Made by a program: the position numbers and the translations under genes | Shown: piece by piece, positions 43,924 to 53,168 of the stretch | How the letters are laid out: every line of letters starts with the position of its first letter | How positions within the stretch are numbered: position 1 is the stretch's first letter | From: JAFKFH01 sp017307375 | Lineage (GTDB): Bacteria > Pseudomonadota > Alphaproteobacteria > Ferrovibrionales > Ferrovibrionaceae | Reading direction: 5' to 3' | Length of the DNA: 64,000 bases | Assembly: GCA_965229335.1 (NCBI GenBank) | Contig: OZ245874.1 | Coordinates: 930,001 to 994,000, forward strand | The notes under the pieces: model-generated | The model's database searches: none | Seen by the model: the letters and a program-made list of their open reading frames with translations, nothing else | Told to the model about the DNA's origin: nothing

Positions 43924-45105
43924 ATGGTCACCTCGATTTCCCGCATCGGCACCTATGCCCAGACCAACAATCTGGTCTACCTGATGCTGCAGAACCAGAA
44001 GCAGCTCGACAACACGGCGACACAGCTGACGACGGGCCTGAAAAGCCAAGTCTGGTCGGGTTATGCCCAGGATATCCCCCGCCTGACCAGCCTGAGCGAG
44101 CAACAGCAGAGTGCGACGCTTTATCTCGAGAACATCAAGACGGTCGAGACCCGGGCCAAGCTTTCGACGACCTCGCTGCAGTCGGTCGTCACCCAGGCGC
44201 AGAACTTCCAGCGCCTGATTGCCACGCCGGTGCCGACCCCGGGGGGCAACCCGACCGAGGATGCCAAGAAACTCAACGAATACGCCTCGAACATGTCGCA
44301 GCAGGCGGTGGCGATGCTGGCATCGATCGCCGACCTGCTGAACAGCCAGGATTCCAGCCGCTATCTGATGTCCGGCTCGAACGTCACCTCGCCGGCCGTC
44401 ACGCTGATCAACCCGAATACCAATCCACCGGTCGACAATGCGGCGCTGAACGCGGCCTACGTCTTTGGTTCGACGGTTGCGACGGCGGCCGGCTCCAACG
44501 CCGGTTACCATTTCCAGATCAACTCGACCGGGCAGACCAGCCAGACCCAGGTCCAGATCGATACCAACACCTTCACCAACCCGCAGATTCAGCTGTCGAC
44601 CAACCCGAACCGGACGCCGTGGACCCTCACGACCCAGGCGCCGTTCAATAACGGCGGCGCCAATGCCAACAATCCGTTCAAGCGTCTGCTGGACGGCCTG
44701 GTCGAGGTGGCCGATCTCGGCACCACGCTGCTGCCTTCCATCACCGGGACCGCGGCGTCGACCGCCACCGGCTATACCAACATCTCGACGGCCATGACCA
44801 ATGCGCGCCAGGCCCTGACCGACGCGATCGACGGCAACGCTTCGCCCCCCGCGGCGATCAGCGCCACCGGTTTTCTCAGCATGCAGTCGATGACGACCTC
44901 GATCACGGTCGCGACCCAGTCGGCCGGCTACGCCAAGACCACGCATCAGGCCTTCGTGACCTACTCGACCAACGCGATCGCCGACATCCTGCAGGTCGAT
45001 ACCGCCGAAACCGCTGCCAAGCTGAATGCCCAGCAGACGCAGTTGCAGGCGTCCTACTCCGCCCTGTCGAAGGTAACCAGCCTGTCGCTGCTCAACTACA
45101 TGTAA
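43924..45105 (+). CDS. flgL: Flagellar hook-associated protein 3 FlgL (flagellin-like)
   Basis: Second junction protein, 393 residues, 27 nt after flgK. The N-terminal flagellin-like helix has SISRIGTYAQTNNLVYLMLQ and LDNTATQLTTGLKSQVWSGY. The C-terminal helix ends in YSALSKVTSLSLLNYM. The central 130-290 region is low-complexity Thr/Asn-rich. The last 10 nt overlap the convergent alpha/beta hydrolase gene. Confidence 0.92.
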   Translation: MVTSISRIGTYAQTNNLVYLMLQNQKQLDNTATQLTTGLKSQVWSGYAQDIPRLTSLSEQQQSATLYLENIKTVETRAKLSTTSLQSVVTQAQNFQRLIATPVPTPGGNPTEDAKKLNEYASNMSQQAVAMLASIADLLNSQDSSRYLMSGSNVTSPAVTLINPNTNPPVDNAALNAAYVFGSTVATAAGSNAGYHFQINSTGQTSQTQVQIDTNTFTNPQIQLSTNPNRTPWTLTTQAPFNNGGANANNPFKRLLDGLVEVADLGTTLLPSITGTAASTATGYTNISTAMTNARQALTDAIDGNASPPAAISATGFLSMQSMTTSITVATQSAGYAKTTHQAFVTYSTNAIADILQVDTAETAAKLNAQQTQLQASYSALSKVTSLSLLNYM

Positions 45106-45956
45106 CGCGGCAGCGCCTGCCGCAGCCAGCCGGTGATCCGCTCGGCGACGATGGCGGGCCGGCGCACCCAGGTGAAATGGTCGAATCCGGGGTCGCCCAG
45201 GTCGGCAGCCCGCCAGTGCGCCCGCTCGACCCGGGCACCGGACAGTTTCCCCGCCAGGCGATCGACCGCTGCCCGCGGTGCCAGCCGGTCGGTATCGAGC
45301 GAGATCGCCAGGACGGGCAGGTCGATCCCGGCCAGCAGGGCGTCGTCGTCATGCGGGCTGCCCGCCAGGCGATAGCGGCCGGTCAGCACCTCTTCGCCCC
45401 AATCCCTGATCATGCCATGCGCCTCGCGCCCGGCAAAACCGAGCCAGTATCCGGGAAAATGTCCGACGATGCGTGCCAGCGGCGGTCCGAACCGCGCATA
45501 GCCGCGGATCGCCAGCCCGGCGATACCCGGGTAGGATCGATAGTGGACCGAGCAGGCGGCGGCCAGCACGATGGCCGAGAACGCCCGCGGCCGCCGCCCG
45601 GCATGGAGCAAGCCGAGCTGCCCGCCCAGCGAATGGCCGAGCAATACCGGCCTGGCGCCGGGAAAGCGGCCGGCCGTGGCCTCGACCATCGCCGGCCAGT
45701 CCTCGGTGAGCAGGTCGTGATAGCCGAAGTCGACGCGACGGCCCGGCCGCACACCGCTGCGGCCGTGGCCGCGCTGTTCGCCGACGACGATGGGAAAGCC
45801 CTGGGCCGCCAACGCTTCGGCCAACGGACGATAATAGCCGCCCGGCACGCCCATCGCCGGCATGATCAGGATCGGCGGGCTGTTCGCCGCTGCCGCCGGC
45901 CAGACATGCAGTTCCATCCGGCTGCCGTCGCGCCGCTCGATGACGATCGGGTCCAT
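45096..45956 (-). CDS. Alpha/beta hydrolase
   Basis: A 286-residue soluble serine hydrolase of the YheT-like/monoglyceride-lipase shape. The nucleophile elbow is GHSLGGQLG, the acid is probably in SLDTDRLAP, and the base in GDPGFDHFTW. An N-terminal VGEQRGHGRSGVRPG block is typical of this group. The substrate is unknown. It converges on flgL, sharing a palindromic TACATGTA that encodes the last two residues of both proteins. Confidence 0.85.
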   Translation of the reverse strand: MDPIVIERRDGSRMELHVWPAAAANSPPILIMPAMGVPGGYYRPLAEALAAQGFPIVVGEQRGHGRSGVRPGRRVDFGYHDLLTEDWPAMVEATAGRFPGARPVLLGHSLGGQLGLLHAGRRPRAFSAIVLAAACSVHYRSYPGIAGLAIRGYARFGPPLARIVGHFPGYWLGFAGREAHGMIRDWGEEVLTGRYRLAGSPHDDDALLAGIDLPVLAISLDTDRLAPRAAVDRLAGKLSGARVERAHWRAADLGDPGFDHFTWVRRPAIVAERITGWLRQALPRYM

Positions 45957-45975
45957 CGCGCCAAGATAACGTGGC

Positions 45976-46740
45976 CTACGTACCGTTGTCGCGATGATCG
46001 AATATCGACATCAGGCGGCCACGGAACGGAACCGGCCCGACATGGGTGAGTTCCGAATGCAGATTCGCCCAGATCTCACCGCCGACGTCCAGCCAGCGTT
46101 TGCAGAATGCATAATCCTCGCTCAGATACACCTGGGTGTTGGGATCGATGCTTGTGTCGAAGAAGGCATAGCGGCAGTCCTGGGCCAGCCCGGCATCACC
46201 GGCGACGTTGAGCGCACGGTACTGCAGTGCCGGGTAATGGCGTGCCAGCACGTCAAAGACGCAGCGCCGCACCAGCATGAAACCGGTACCGATATAGCGG
46301 ACGCGGGCGAAGCCGCGTTCCGGCATGACGGCAGTCTCGTCAAGGAATTCGACGACGTAGCTGAGCGCGCTGGAGTCGAGATCAGCCCGGCCGGACCGGG
46401 CATGTGATTCGATCAGCGACCAGTCGTATCCCTTGGCCGGGTAGACCGCCCCGGAGACATCCTTTCCGGCATCGAGCAGGGCAAATACCTGGTCGGGATC
46501 GAACCCGATATCGGCATCGATGAAAAGGAGATGCGTGGAGGAGGGTTCGGCCATGAACTCCGAAACGATGGTGTTTCGCGCCCGGGTGATCAGCGCGTCA
46601 CCGCCGAGCAGGCGATATGAGAGTCCGATATTCCGTTCGCGGCATGCGTCCTGCAAGCGGAGTAGCGAGCGCGTGTAGTAATGCGACGTGGCGCCGCCAA
46701 AACATGGTGTGCCGATGACGAGATGAGTACGATCGACCAA
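45976..46740 (-). CDS. Predicted GT-A fold glycosyltransferase
   Basis: A 254-residue protein. An N-terminal TPCFGGATSHYYTRSLL and LITRARNTIVSEFM are followed by LLFIDADIGFDPDQVF, where DAD matches the nucleotide-sugar-binding DxD of GT-A enzymes; GTGFMLVRRCVFDVL and YLSEDYAFCKRWLDVGGEIW follow. The family is often left as an uncharacterised glycosyltransferase; the acceptor is unknown. It lies just downstream of the flagellar genes, so modification of flagellar or surface material is possible, but the genes are on opposite strands and nothing else supports this. Confidence 0.7.
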   Translation of the reverse strand: MVDRTHLVIGTPCFGGATSHYYTRSLLRLQDACRERNIGLSYRLLGGDALITRARNTIVSEFMAEPSSTHLLFIDADIGFDPDQVFALLDAGKDVSGAVYPAKGYDWSLIESHARSGRADLDSSALSYVVEFLDETAVMPERGFARVRYIGTGFMLVRRCVFDVLARHYPALQYRALNVAGDAGLAQDCRYAFFDTSIDPNTQVYLSEDYAFCKRWLDVGGEIWANLHSELTHVGPVPFRGRLMSIFDHRDNGT

Positions 46741-46820
46741 GCCTGCCCCCAGAAATGTCGCGGGTCCGGCTCCGCCGCCCGTCTCCCGGGATAAACGTAC
46801 CGATCGGACGAACCCGACGC

Positions 46821-48944
46821 TCAGTCGACCACGGTGCGGTTGCGGCCGCCGGTCTTGGCCTGGTAGAGCCGGCTGTCGGAGAGCTTGATCAGCGCGTCGA
46901 GCGCACCGTCGGTGCCGGCCAGGTCGATCTCGCCCAGGCTTGCCGCCCCCAGCGAGATGGTGATGCCGAGCTGTGTGCCGTCGGCCAGCCGAATGCCGAG
47001 GTCGCCGATGCGCTGCCGCAGCCGTTCGCAGAATCCCCTGGCGCCCGCGCGGTCGGTATCGGGCAGGGTGAAGGCAAATTCTTCACCGCCCAACCGGCCG
47101 AAGATGTCGAATACCCGCTTTTCGCGCTGGCATATGCTGGCGAGTGCGCGCAGGACCTCGTCCCCGGCATCGTGGCCATGGGTGTCGTTGACCCGCTTGA
47201 AATGGTCGACGTCGAACATCACGACGCTGAGGGCGCGGCCGTAGCGCCGGGCCCGCCCGACCTCGTTATGCGACAATTCCAGGAAATGGCGGCGGTTCGA
47301 GGCACCGGTCAACGAATCGGTGGTGGCGAGCAGCTTGAGCTCACGCTCGTCCAGCTTGCGCTGGGTGATGTCGGTGACGACGATGACCGCACCCTGCCAA
47401 TTGCCGCTTTCGACGATCGGCGCGACGGTGGCCTCGACGACGATCCGGTCGCTGCCACGGCGCAGGAAAGCCAGTTCGCTGCGCACCGGCGCCAGCGCGT
47501 TGCGTGCGGCGGCGAACAGGTCGCGGACGTCGCCACCCTCGCCGCCCTCCAGCGGCTGGAAATCGGCTGCCAGCTTGGCCCAGGCCTTGCCGAGCAACTG
47601 GTCGGTCTTCCAGCCGAGGATCGAATCGACGGCGGGATTGATGAAGGAAATGCGGCCCTCGCCATCGACGCCCAGGATCGCTTCGGACGTGGCATTCAGG
47701 ATCTGCAGAGTCTGGCGGGTGAGATCGGCCAGTTCGCGGGTCCGCTCGGCGACGCGGATTTCGAGCTGGTCGCGGGCGCGGAGGATCGCCTGCTCGTGTT
47801 CCTGTCGTTCGGTCACGTCGCGCATGACGATGATGAACACGCGTTCCTCGCCGAAACGCACTTCGGAGACCGTCAGCTCGGCGGGGAAGCGGCTGCCGTC
47901 CTTGCGGCAGGCCTCGACCACCCGGGCATTGGCATCGACCCGGGCAAGCCCCAGGTCGCGATAGCGGCGGATGGTGTCGCGCCGGCTTTCGCCCGGCCGC
48001 GACAGCATCCATTTCATGACGTCGTGGCCGGTGAGCTCGCCGGCACTCCAGCCGAGCAGCCCTTCCGCCGCGGGATTTGCCGTCAGGATCTCGCCACCTT
48101 CGGCGACGGTCAGGATGCCGTCGGCGACCGCGTTCATCACCCCGCGCAGGCGTTGTTCGCGTTCGACCACCGACTGGGCGGCGCGCTTGCGCTCGCTCAT
48201 GTCGCGGGCCTCGATCATGAAGTCTTCCTGGCCGTCGCCCAGCGAGACGACGGCGACCTCGACGTCGATCGAGCGGCCGTCCAGCGCCCGGAACTTGACC
48301 GGAATCGGCTCCTTCTCGGCGGCGAGCATGGCCAGGCCGTCGGCCGCCAGCGCGGCATACTCGCCGTGCAGCAAGGTCTCGAAGCGCCGCCCAACGACCT
48401 CGTTCGGATGCAACGCCGCCAGAAGCTTGAGGCCAGCGGCGTTCATGTAGGTGATGGCATCGCCACGGCAGATGCAGGTGAAGTCCAGCGCCAGGTCGAT
48501 CACGCGGCGGAAGCGCGCCTCGCTCCGGACCATCGCTTCCGCCGCGCGCAGGCGCGTCGTGACGTCGCGGGCCGTCAAGATCACGGCCGGGCCGGCAAAG
48601 CTGAACGGGCGGACCGTCAATTCGACTTCGATCGACTGTCCTTCGATGCCGCGCAGGCAGACCGGCACGCTGGCGCATTCGTCCAGCACGGCCGAGAAGC
48701 CGTCGGCCGCAAGGTCGGCGTAAGGTGTGGCAAGGAAATCCGTGACCGCGCGACCGACCAGATGGGTCTGCGGCGCACCGAGCAAGCGGGCGCCGCCACG
48801 GTTGATGAAGACGACCCGCCCGTCCCGCACCACGCAGACCAGGTCGCCAAACAAGTCCAGAAATGCGGTCAATTCGCTTTGGTTTTCCACCAATCCGCGA
48901 AATACGTCCGACGATAAGGCAACGGCCTGCTGCTTGGGCGCCAT
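46821..48944 (-). CDS. Multi-PAS GGDEF diguanylate cyclase
   Basis: A 707-residue cytoplasmic sensor with no membrane helices. Four PAS-like domains are visible: about 25-135 (LFGDLVCVVRDGRVVFINRG), 145-260 (ITYMNAAGLKLL), 270-385 (GVMNAVADGILTVAEGGE), and 420-540 after a coiled coil (RDQLEIRVAERTRELADLTR). The C-terminal GGDEF domain (about 540-700) has VVMFDVDHFKRVNDTHGHDA and GGEEF near residue 620, so it should make cyclic di-GMP. With the GGDEF-EAL protein at 36.9 kb it brackets the flagellar cluster. The ligand of the PAS domains is unknown. Confidence 0.93.
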   Translation of the reverse strand: MAPKQQAVALSSDVFRGLVENQSELTAFLDLFGDLVCVVRDGRVVFINRGGARLLGAPQTHLVGRAVTDFLATPYADLAADGFSAVLDECASVPVCLRGIEGQSIEVELTVRPFSFAGPAVILTARDVTTRLRAAEAMVRSEARFRRVIDLALDFTCICRGDAITYMNAAGLKLLAALHPNEVVGRRFETLLHGEYAALAADGLAMLAAEKEPIPVKFRALDGRSIDVEVAVVSLGDGQEDFMIEARDMSERKRAAQSVVEREQRLRGVMNAVADGILTVAEGGEILTANPAAEGLLGWSAGELTGHDVMKWMLSRPGESRRDTIRRYRDLGLARVDANARVVEACRKDGSRFPAELTVSEVRFGEERVFIIVMRDVTERQEHEQAILRARDQLEIRVAERTRELADLTRQTLQILNATSEAILGVDGEGRISFINPAVDSILGWKTDQLLGKAWAKLAADFQPLEGGEGGDVRDLFAAARNALAPVRSELAFLRRGSDRIVVEATVAPIVESGNWQGAVIVVTDITQRKLDERELKLLATTDSLTGASNRRHFLELSHNEVGRARRYGRALSVVMFDVDHFKRVNDTHGHDAGDEVLRALASICQREKRVFDIFGRLGGEEFAFTLPDTDRAGARGFCERLRQRIGDLGIRLADGTQLGITISLGAASLGEIDLAGTDGALDALIKLSDSRLYQAKTGGRNRTVVD

Positions 48945-49146
48945 TTACGCCAGCCTGTCTCCCTGGTCTTCTTTCGACCTGTCCGCCGGCGCCGGTGCCG
49001 AGGTTGGACGATGATACCGTCAGGCCGGCCGCGCGTCACCTTACGAAATTACTGACGCGGAAGCCTTCATAGCACTGGTGTGCCGCCGTTGACACCTACG
49101 CCTTTTGGCGATTGTATCTTCCGCGGGGTGTTGAGGGCAGCTGCCT

Positions 49147-50289
49147 ATGAGTGACCAGTCCAACGGCGGGGGGGCCGGCTTGCCGGATTCCGGCGGCGGC
49201 AATGATATCGTCAACCTCGGCTGGGGCGAGCGTATCCGCGACAGTCTGGTCGCGCCGCTGATCGGTCTGGTGCTGTTCCTCGGTTCGATCGGCCTGCTGT
49301 TCTGGAACGAGGGGCGCGCGGTGGCGGCGTTTGCCGCGCTTGATCGAGGAGCCCGCATCGTCGTCGACGTCGCCGCCGATCGGGTCGATTCCGCCAACGA
49401 GGGCCGGCTGGTCCATCTGAGCGGGCGCGCGACTGCGCCGAACCCGCTGATCGACGACGTCACCGGGATCGGCGGCCCCGGCCTGTTGCGGCTCGAGCGC
49501 CGGGTCGAGATGTATCAGTGGCACGAGCACAAAAGCGACAAGCAGATCGAATACCGCAAGGAATGGTCGTCCTCGCCGCAGAATTCCGACTCGTTTCGCA
49601 ATCGGCAGGGCCATGAAAACCCGCGCATGCCGTTGCGCGATGCCGCGCTGGTCAATGCCGGCGTCGCGCTCGGCGCCTTTGCCATCGACCCGCGCGTCAC
49701 CGGCGAGGCCGAGCCGCTGGAGGACCTCCCCGTCGCGACGATGAAGCTCGCCAATGGTTTCAGGCCCGCCGGCGACGGCCTCTATCAGGGGCAGGATCCG
49801 GCCAATCCCCGGGTCGGCGATCTGCGCGTAACCTATCGCGTGGTCAAGGCCGGCGACCTCTCGGTGGTCGCCGCCCAGCGCAATGGCCGGCTGCTGCCCT
49901 ATCCGACGCCGGACGGACCCGCGATCGCCCTGGCTCAGACCGGGTTCTGGACCGCGCCCGAGATGTTCAAGACGGCGCGCGACCACGAGGTTGCGCTGAC
50001 CTGGATCCTCCGCTTGGTCGGCTGCGCGGTGATGTTCTTCGGCATTGTCCTGGTGTTCAAGCCGTTCTCCGCGCTGCTCGGCGGCATTCCGTTGCTCGGC
50101 GACCTGTTCGACGTTGGCGTCGGGCTGGTTGCCTTCGTCATCGCGCTGCCGTTGTCGCTGGCGGTGATCGGCTTTGCCTGGCTGTTCCACCGGCCGCTGC
50201 TGGCGGTCGGCATCTTCGCGGCGGGGGCGGGCATCGCCGCCGCCATCGTCTGGTGGCGGCGTCGGCGCGTCCTCGCGCCGGCCGCCTGA
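49147..50289 (+). CDS. TMEM43 family membrane protein
   Basis: A 380-residue protein of the TMEM43/LUMA family, found in bacteria and eukaryotes; its bacterial role is unknown. One N-terminal helix (LVAPLIGLVLFLGSIGLLFW) is followed by the family motif NEGRAVAAFAALDRGARIV, a large soluble domain (about 70-275), and three C-terminal helices before WWRRRRVLAPAA. LVHLSGRATAPNPLID and RRVEMYQWHEHKS are conserved blocks. It is divergent from the PAS-GGDEF gene over 202 nt, in which I see no clear element. Confidence 0.88.
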   Translation: MSDQSNGGGAGLPDSGGGNDIVNLGWGERIRDSLVAPLIGLVLFLGSIGLLFWNEGRAVAAFAALDRGARIVVDVAADRVDSANEGRLVHLSGRATAPNPLIDDVTGIGGPGLLRLERRVEMYQWHEHKSDKQIEYRKEWSSSPQNSDSFRNRQGHENPRMPLRDAALVNAGVALGAFAIDPRVTGEAEPLEDLPVATMKLANGFRPAGDGLYQGQDPANPRVGDLRVTYRVVKAGDLSVVAAQRNGRLLPYPTPDGPAIALAQTGFWTAPEMFKTARDHEVALTWILRLVGCAVMFFGIVLVFKPFSALLGGIPLLGDLFDVGVGLVAFVIALPLSLAVIGFAWLFHRPLLAVGIFAAGAGIAAAIVWWRRRRVLAPAA

Positions 50290-50294
50290 ACCGG

Positions 50295-50328
50295 CCGGAC
50301 CCGCCCGGTGGCCGGCCGGCGGGTCCGG
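50295..50328 (+). other. Hairpin between TMEM43 and small secreted protein genes
   Basis: CCGGACCCGCC (50295-50305) pairs perfectly with GGCGGGTCCGG (50318-50328) over a 12-nt loop. It starts 5 nt after the TMEM43 stop. No T run follows, so it may be a weak terminator or an mRNA stabiliser. Confidence 0.55.
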
Positions 50329-50357
50329 TTCCCCTGAACCGGCCAGATAAAAAACGG

Positions 50358-50720
50358 ATGCTGGATATGCTGAAGAAGTTGCTGCCTCTCGCTGTTGCCG
50401 CCGCCCTGTTCGTGCCCGCCCTGGCGCAGGCCTTCGAAGGCGCATACGGCCTGGCCGGCAAGGATGCGGACGGCTCGTCCTACACCGGCACGGTCGAGGT
50501 GCTGAAGAGCGGCGCGGGTTACCAGATCAAGTGGACCATCGACGGGTCGAACAACTTCGGCGCCGGCATGGTCGAAGGCGATGCGCTTTGGGTCGGCTAT
50601 GTCGACGACGGCAAGTCGGGCGTCACCAAGATGACCAAGGATGCCTCGGGCAACCTGAAGGGGCCCTGGTATCGCCGTGGCGGCAACGGCCTGGGCGAGG
50701 AGACCTGGACCAAGAAGTAA
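50358..50720 (+). CDS. Small exported protein of unknown function
   Basis: A 120-residue protein with a Sec signal (MLKKLLPLAVAAALFVPALA ending AQA). The mature domain of about 95 residues is Gly-rich and beta-like: YGLAGKDADGSSYTGTVEV, GYQIKWTIDGSNNFGAG and a C-terminal WYRRGGNGLGEETWTKK. I know similar small periplasmic proteins in proteobacteria but no function. ATG 50358 and ATG 50367 are both possible starts; the signal peptide is intact with either. A 13-bp hairpin follows the gene. Confidence 0.78.
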   Translation: MLDMLKKLLPLAVAAALFVPALAQAFEGAYGLAGKDADGSSYTGTVEVLKSGAGYQIKWTIDGSNNFGAGMVEGDALWVGYVDDGKSGVTKMTKDASGNLKGPWYRRGGNGLGEETWTKK

Positions 50721-50729
50721 CGCTGGTTA

Positions 50730-50763
50730 CCGCTACCCGGGGAGCCGAGGCCCCGGGTAGCGG
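50730..50763 (+). terminator. Hairpin after the small exported protein gene
   Basis: CCGCTACCCGGGG (50730-50742) pairs perfectly with CCCCGGGTAGCGG (50751-50763), 10 nt after the stop. No T run follows, so termination may be partial. Confidence 0.6.
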
Positions 50764-50918
50764 CCGATCACTGGATTTCCGGCGGTTTCGCCCCCGAATG
50801 GCCACATTCCCGCCGCTTGCGTTCGCGGCCCCTTGCCATTAGAACCCAGGCCGATCCTGCAATATCACTGACGCTCCGGCGCAACAGACGGCCGGGCGCA
50901 CGCCTCGGAGGAAGTTCA

Positions 50919-51926
50919 ATGGCAGTTCGCGTCGCCATCAACGGTTTCGGCCGCATCGGCCGCAATGTCCTGCGTGCCATCATCGAAGCCAAGCGCACCG
51001 ATATCGACGTCGTCGGCATCAACGACCTTGGCCCGGTCGAGACCAACGCCCATCTGTTCCGCTACGATTCGGTCCACGGCACCTTCGCCGGCGACGTCCA
51101 GGTCGACGGCGACAAGATCAATGTCGGCACCGGCTGGATCAAGGTGACGGCCGAGCGCGATCCGGCCAAGCTGCCGTGGAAGGACCTCGGCGTCGACATC
51201 GCGATGGAATGCACCGGCATCTTCACCGACCGCGACAAGGCCGCCCTGCATCTCGAGGCCGGTGCCAAGCGCGTGCTGGTCTCGGCGCCTGCCAACAATG
51301 CCGACCTGACCGTCGTCTACGGCGTCAACCACGACAAGCTGGCGCCCGAGCACAAGGTCGTCTCGAACGCCTCCTGCACCACCAACTGCCTCGCCCCCGT
51401 CGCCGCTGTCCTCCACAAGGCGATCGGCATCGAGCACGGCTTCATGACCACCGTGCACTCCTACACCGGCGACCAGCCGGTGCTCGACACCATGCACAAG
51501 GATTTGTACCGCGCCCGTGCCGCGGCGCTGTCGATGATCCCGACCACCACCGGCGCGGCCAAGGCCGTCGGTCTCGTGCTGCCCGAACTCAAGGGCAAGC
51601 TCGACGGCACCGCCATCCGCGTGCCGACCCCGAACGTCTCGCTGATCGACCTGACCTTCGTCGCCAGCCGTGCGACGTCGGCCGAGGAAATCAACAACGC
51701 GATCATCGCCGCCGCCAATGGCCCGCTGAAGGGCGTGCTGGCCACCAATGCGGTGCCGCTGGTCTCGACCGACTTCAACCACAACCCGGCATCGTCGACC
51801 TTCGACCTGAAGCAGACCCAGGTCATCGGCGGCACCTTCGTGCGCGTGCTGTCGTGGTACGACAACGAGTGGGGCTTCTCCAACCGCATGGGCGACACCG
51901 CCGTCGCCATGGCGAAGCTCGGCTGA
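50919..51926 (+). CDS. gap: Type I glyceraldehyde-3-phosphate dehydrogenase
   Basis: Glycolytic/gluconeogenic enzyme of 335 residues, converting glyceraldehyde-3-phosphate to 1,3-bisphosphoglycerate. The NAD-binding N terminus is AINGFGRIGRNVLRA with VVGINDL, whose Asp favours NAD. The active-site block is SNASCTTNCLAPVA. TTVHSYTGDQPVLD and the C-terminal SWYDNEWGFSNRM are standard. GGAGGAAG precedes ATG 50919. It is followed after 9 nt by pgk, a classical pairing. Confidence 0.97.
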   Translation: MAVRVAINGFGRIGRNVLRAIIEAKRTDIDVVGINDLGPVETNAHLFRYDSVHGTFAGDVQVDGDKINVGTGWIKVTAERDPAKLPWKDLGVDIAMECTGIFTDRDKAALHLEAGAKRVLVSAPANNADLTVVYGVNHDKLAPEHKVVSNASCTTNCLAPVAAVLHKAIGIEHGFMTTVHSYTGDQPVLDTMHKDLYRARAAALSMIPTTTGAAKAVGLVLPELKGKLDGTAIRVPTPNVSLIDLTFVASRATSAEEINNAIIAAANGPLKGVLATNAVPLVSTDFNHNPASSTFDLKQTQVIGGTFVRVLSWYDNEWGFSNRMGDTAVAMAKLG

Positions 51927-51935
51927 GGCCAGAAA

Positions 51936-53129
51936 ATGACCGGCTTCAGGACGCTCGACGATCTCGTCGTCAAGGACCAGCGCGTGCTGGTCCGGGTCGA
52001 CCTCAACGTGCCGATGCGCGACGGTCGGGTGACCGACGACCTGCGCATCAGCCGCATCCTGCCGACCCTGCACGAACTGTCGCGCAAGGGGGCCAGGGTC
52101 GTGGTGCTGTCGCACTTCGACCGGCCGGGCGGCAAGGTCGTCCCCGAGATGTCGCTGAAGCCGGTCGCCTCGGTCCTGTCGACCGCGCTGGGCCTGCCCG
52201 TCGCCTTCGCCGACGACTGCATCGGCGAGGCGGCGCAGGCAGTGATCGGCCGGCTGAAGCCCGGCGGCATCGCGCTGCTCGAGAATACCCGCTTCCACAA
52301 GGGCGAGGAGAAGAACGACGCCGAACTGGCCCGGGAAATGGCCAAGCTCGGCGATCTCTACGTCAACGACGCCTTCTCCTGCGCCCATCGTGCCCATGTC
52401 TCGACCGAGGCGCTCGCCCGCCTGTTGCCGCATGCGGCCGGCCGCAACATGGAGACCGAGCTGACCCACCTCGCCGCCGCGCTGGAAAACCCGGAGCGGC
52501 CGGTGGCGGCCCTGGTCGGCGGCGCCAAGGTTTCGACCAAGATCGAATTGCTGGGCAACCTGCTCAACCGCGTCGACAAGCTGATCATCGGCGGCGGCAT
52601 GGCCAACACCTTCCTTTACGCCAAGGGCCATGAGATCGGCTCGAGCCTGGTCGAGAAGGACCTGGTCGATATCGCCCGCGACATCCTGGTCAAGTCGGCG
52701 ACTGGCCGCTGCCAGGTGGTGCTGCCCGATGACGTGGTGGTCGCGCGCGAGTTCCGCGCCGGCGCCGCCTCCAAGGTCGTGCCCTGTGACCGGGTGCAGC
52801 CTGACCAGATGATCCTCGATGTCGGTCCGGTGGCGGCCGCCAAGCTCGGCACGCTGCTTTCCGAATGCCGCACGCTGGTCTGGAACGGCCCGCTCGGCGC
52901 CTTCGAAACGCCGCCCTTCGATGCCGGCACCGTTACGGTGGCCCGCACCGCCGCGGCGCTGACCGCTGCCGGCCGCCTGCTCTCGGTCGCCGGTGGCGGC
53001 GACACGGTGGCGGCGCTGCGTCATGCCGGCGTGGCCGAGGAATTCTCCTACGTCTCGACCGCCGGCGGCGCCTTCCTCGAATGGCTCGAGGGCAAGGCCC
53101 TGCCCGGGGTCGAGGCGCTCAAGCAGTAA
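51936..53129 (+). CDS. pgk: Phosphoglycerate kinase
   Basis: A 397-residue kinase that transfers phosphate from 1,3-bisphosphoglycerate to ADP. Substrate-site blocks are RVLVRVDLNVPMRDGRVTDD and VVLSHFDRPGGK. The nucleotide-binding domain has LVGGAKVSTKIELLGNLLN and VWNGPLGAFE, and the C terminus has SVAGGGDTVAAL. HFDRP replaces the commoner HLGRP. Co-transcribed with gap and closed by a strong terminator. Confidence 0.97.
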   Translation: MTGFRTLDDLVVKDQRVLVRVDLNVPMRDGRVTDDLRISRILPTLHELSRKGARVVVLSHFDRPGGKVVPEMSLKPVASVLSTALGLPVAFADDCIGEAAQAVIGRLKPGGIALLENTRFHKGEEKNDAELAREMAKLGDLYVNDAFSCAHRAHVSTEALARLLPHAAGRNMETELTHLAAALENPERPVAALVGGAKVSTKIELLGNLLNRVDKLIIGGGMANTFLYAKGHEIGSSLVEKDLVDIARDILVKSATGRCQVVLPDDVVVAREFRAGAASKVVPCDRVQPDQMILDVGPVAAAKLGTLLSECRTLVWNGPLGAFETPPFDAGTVTVARTAAALTAAGRLLSVAGGGDTVAALRHAGVAEEFSYVSTAGGAFLEWLEGKALPGVEALKQ

Positions 53130-53138
53130 CGTCGGAAT

Positions 53139-53168
53139 GGCCTCCCCCCCCCGGGAGGCCATTTTTTT
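53139..53168 (+). terminator. Rho-independent terminator of gap-pgk
   Basis: GGCCTCCC (53139-53146) pairs with GGGAGGCC (53153-53160) over a C-rich loop, then A and seven T (53162-53168). The T run reaches the stop codon of the convergent EamA gene. Confidence 0.92.

Noticed and set aside
43216..44946. 576-codon open frame antisense to flgK/flgL
   Set aside because: It lies opposite two certain flagellar genes and is an Arg/Gly-rich shadow translation without family similarity.
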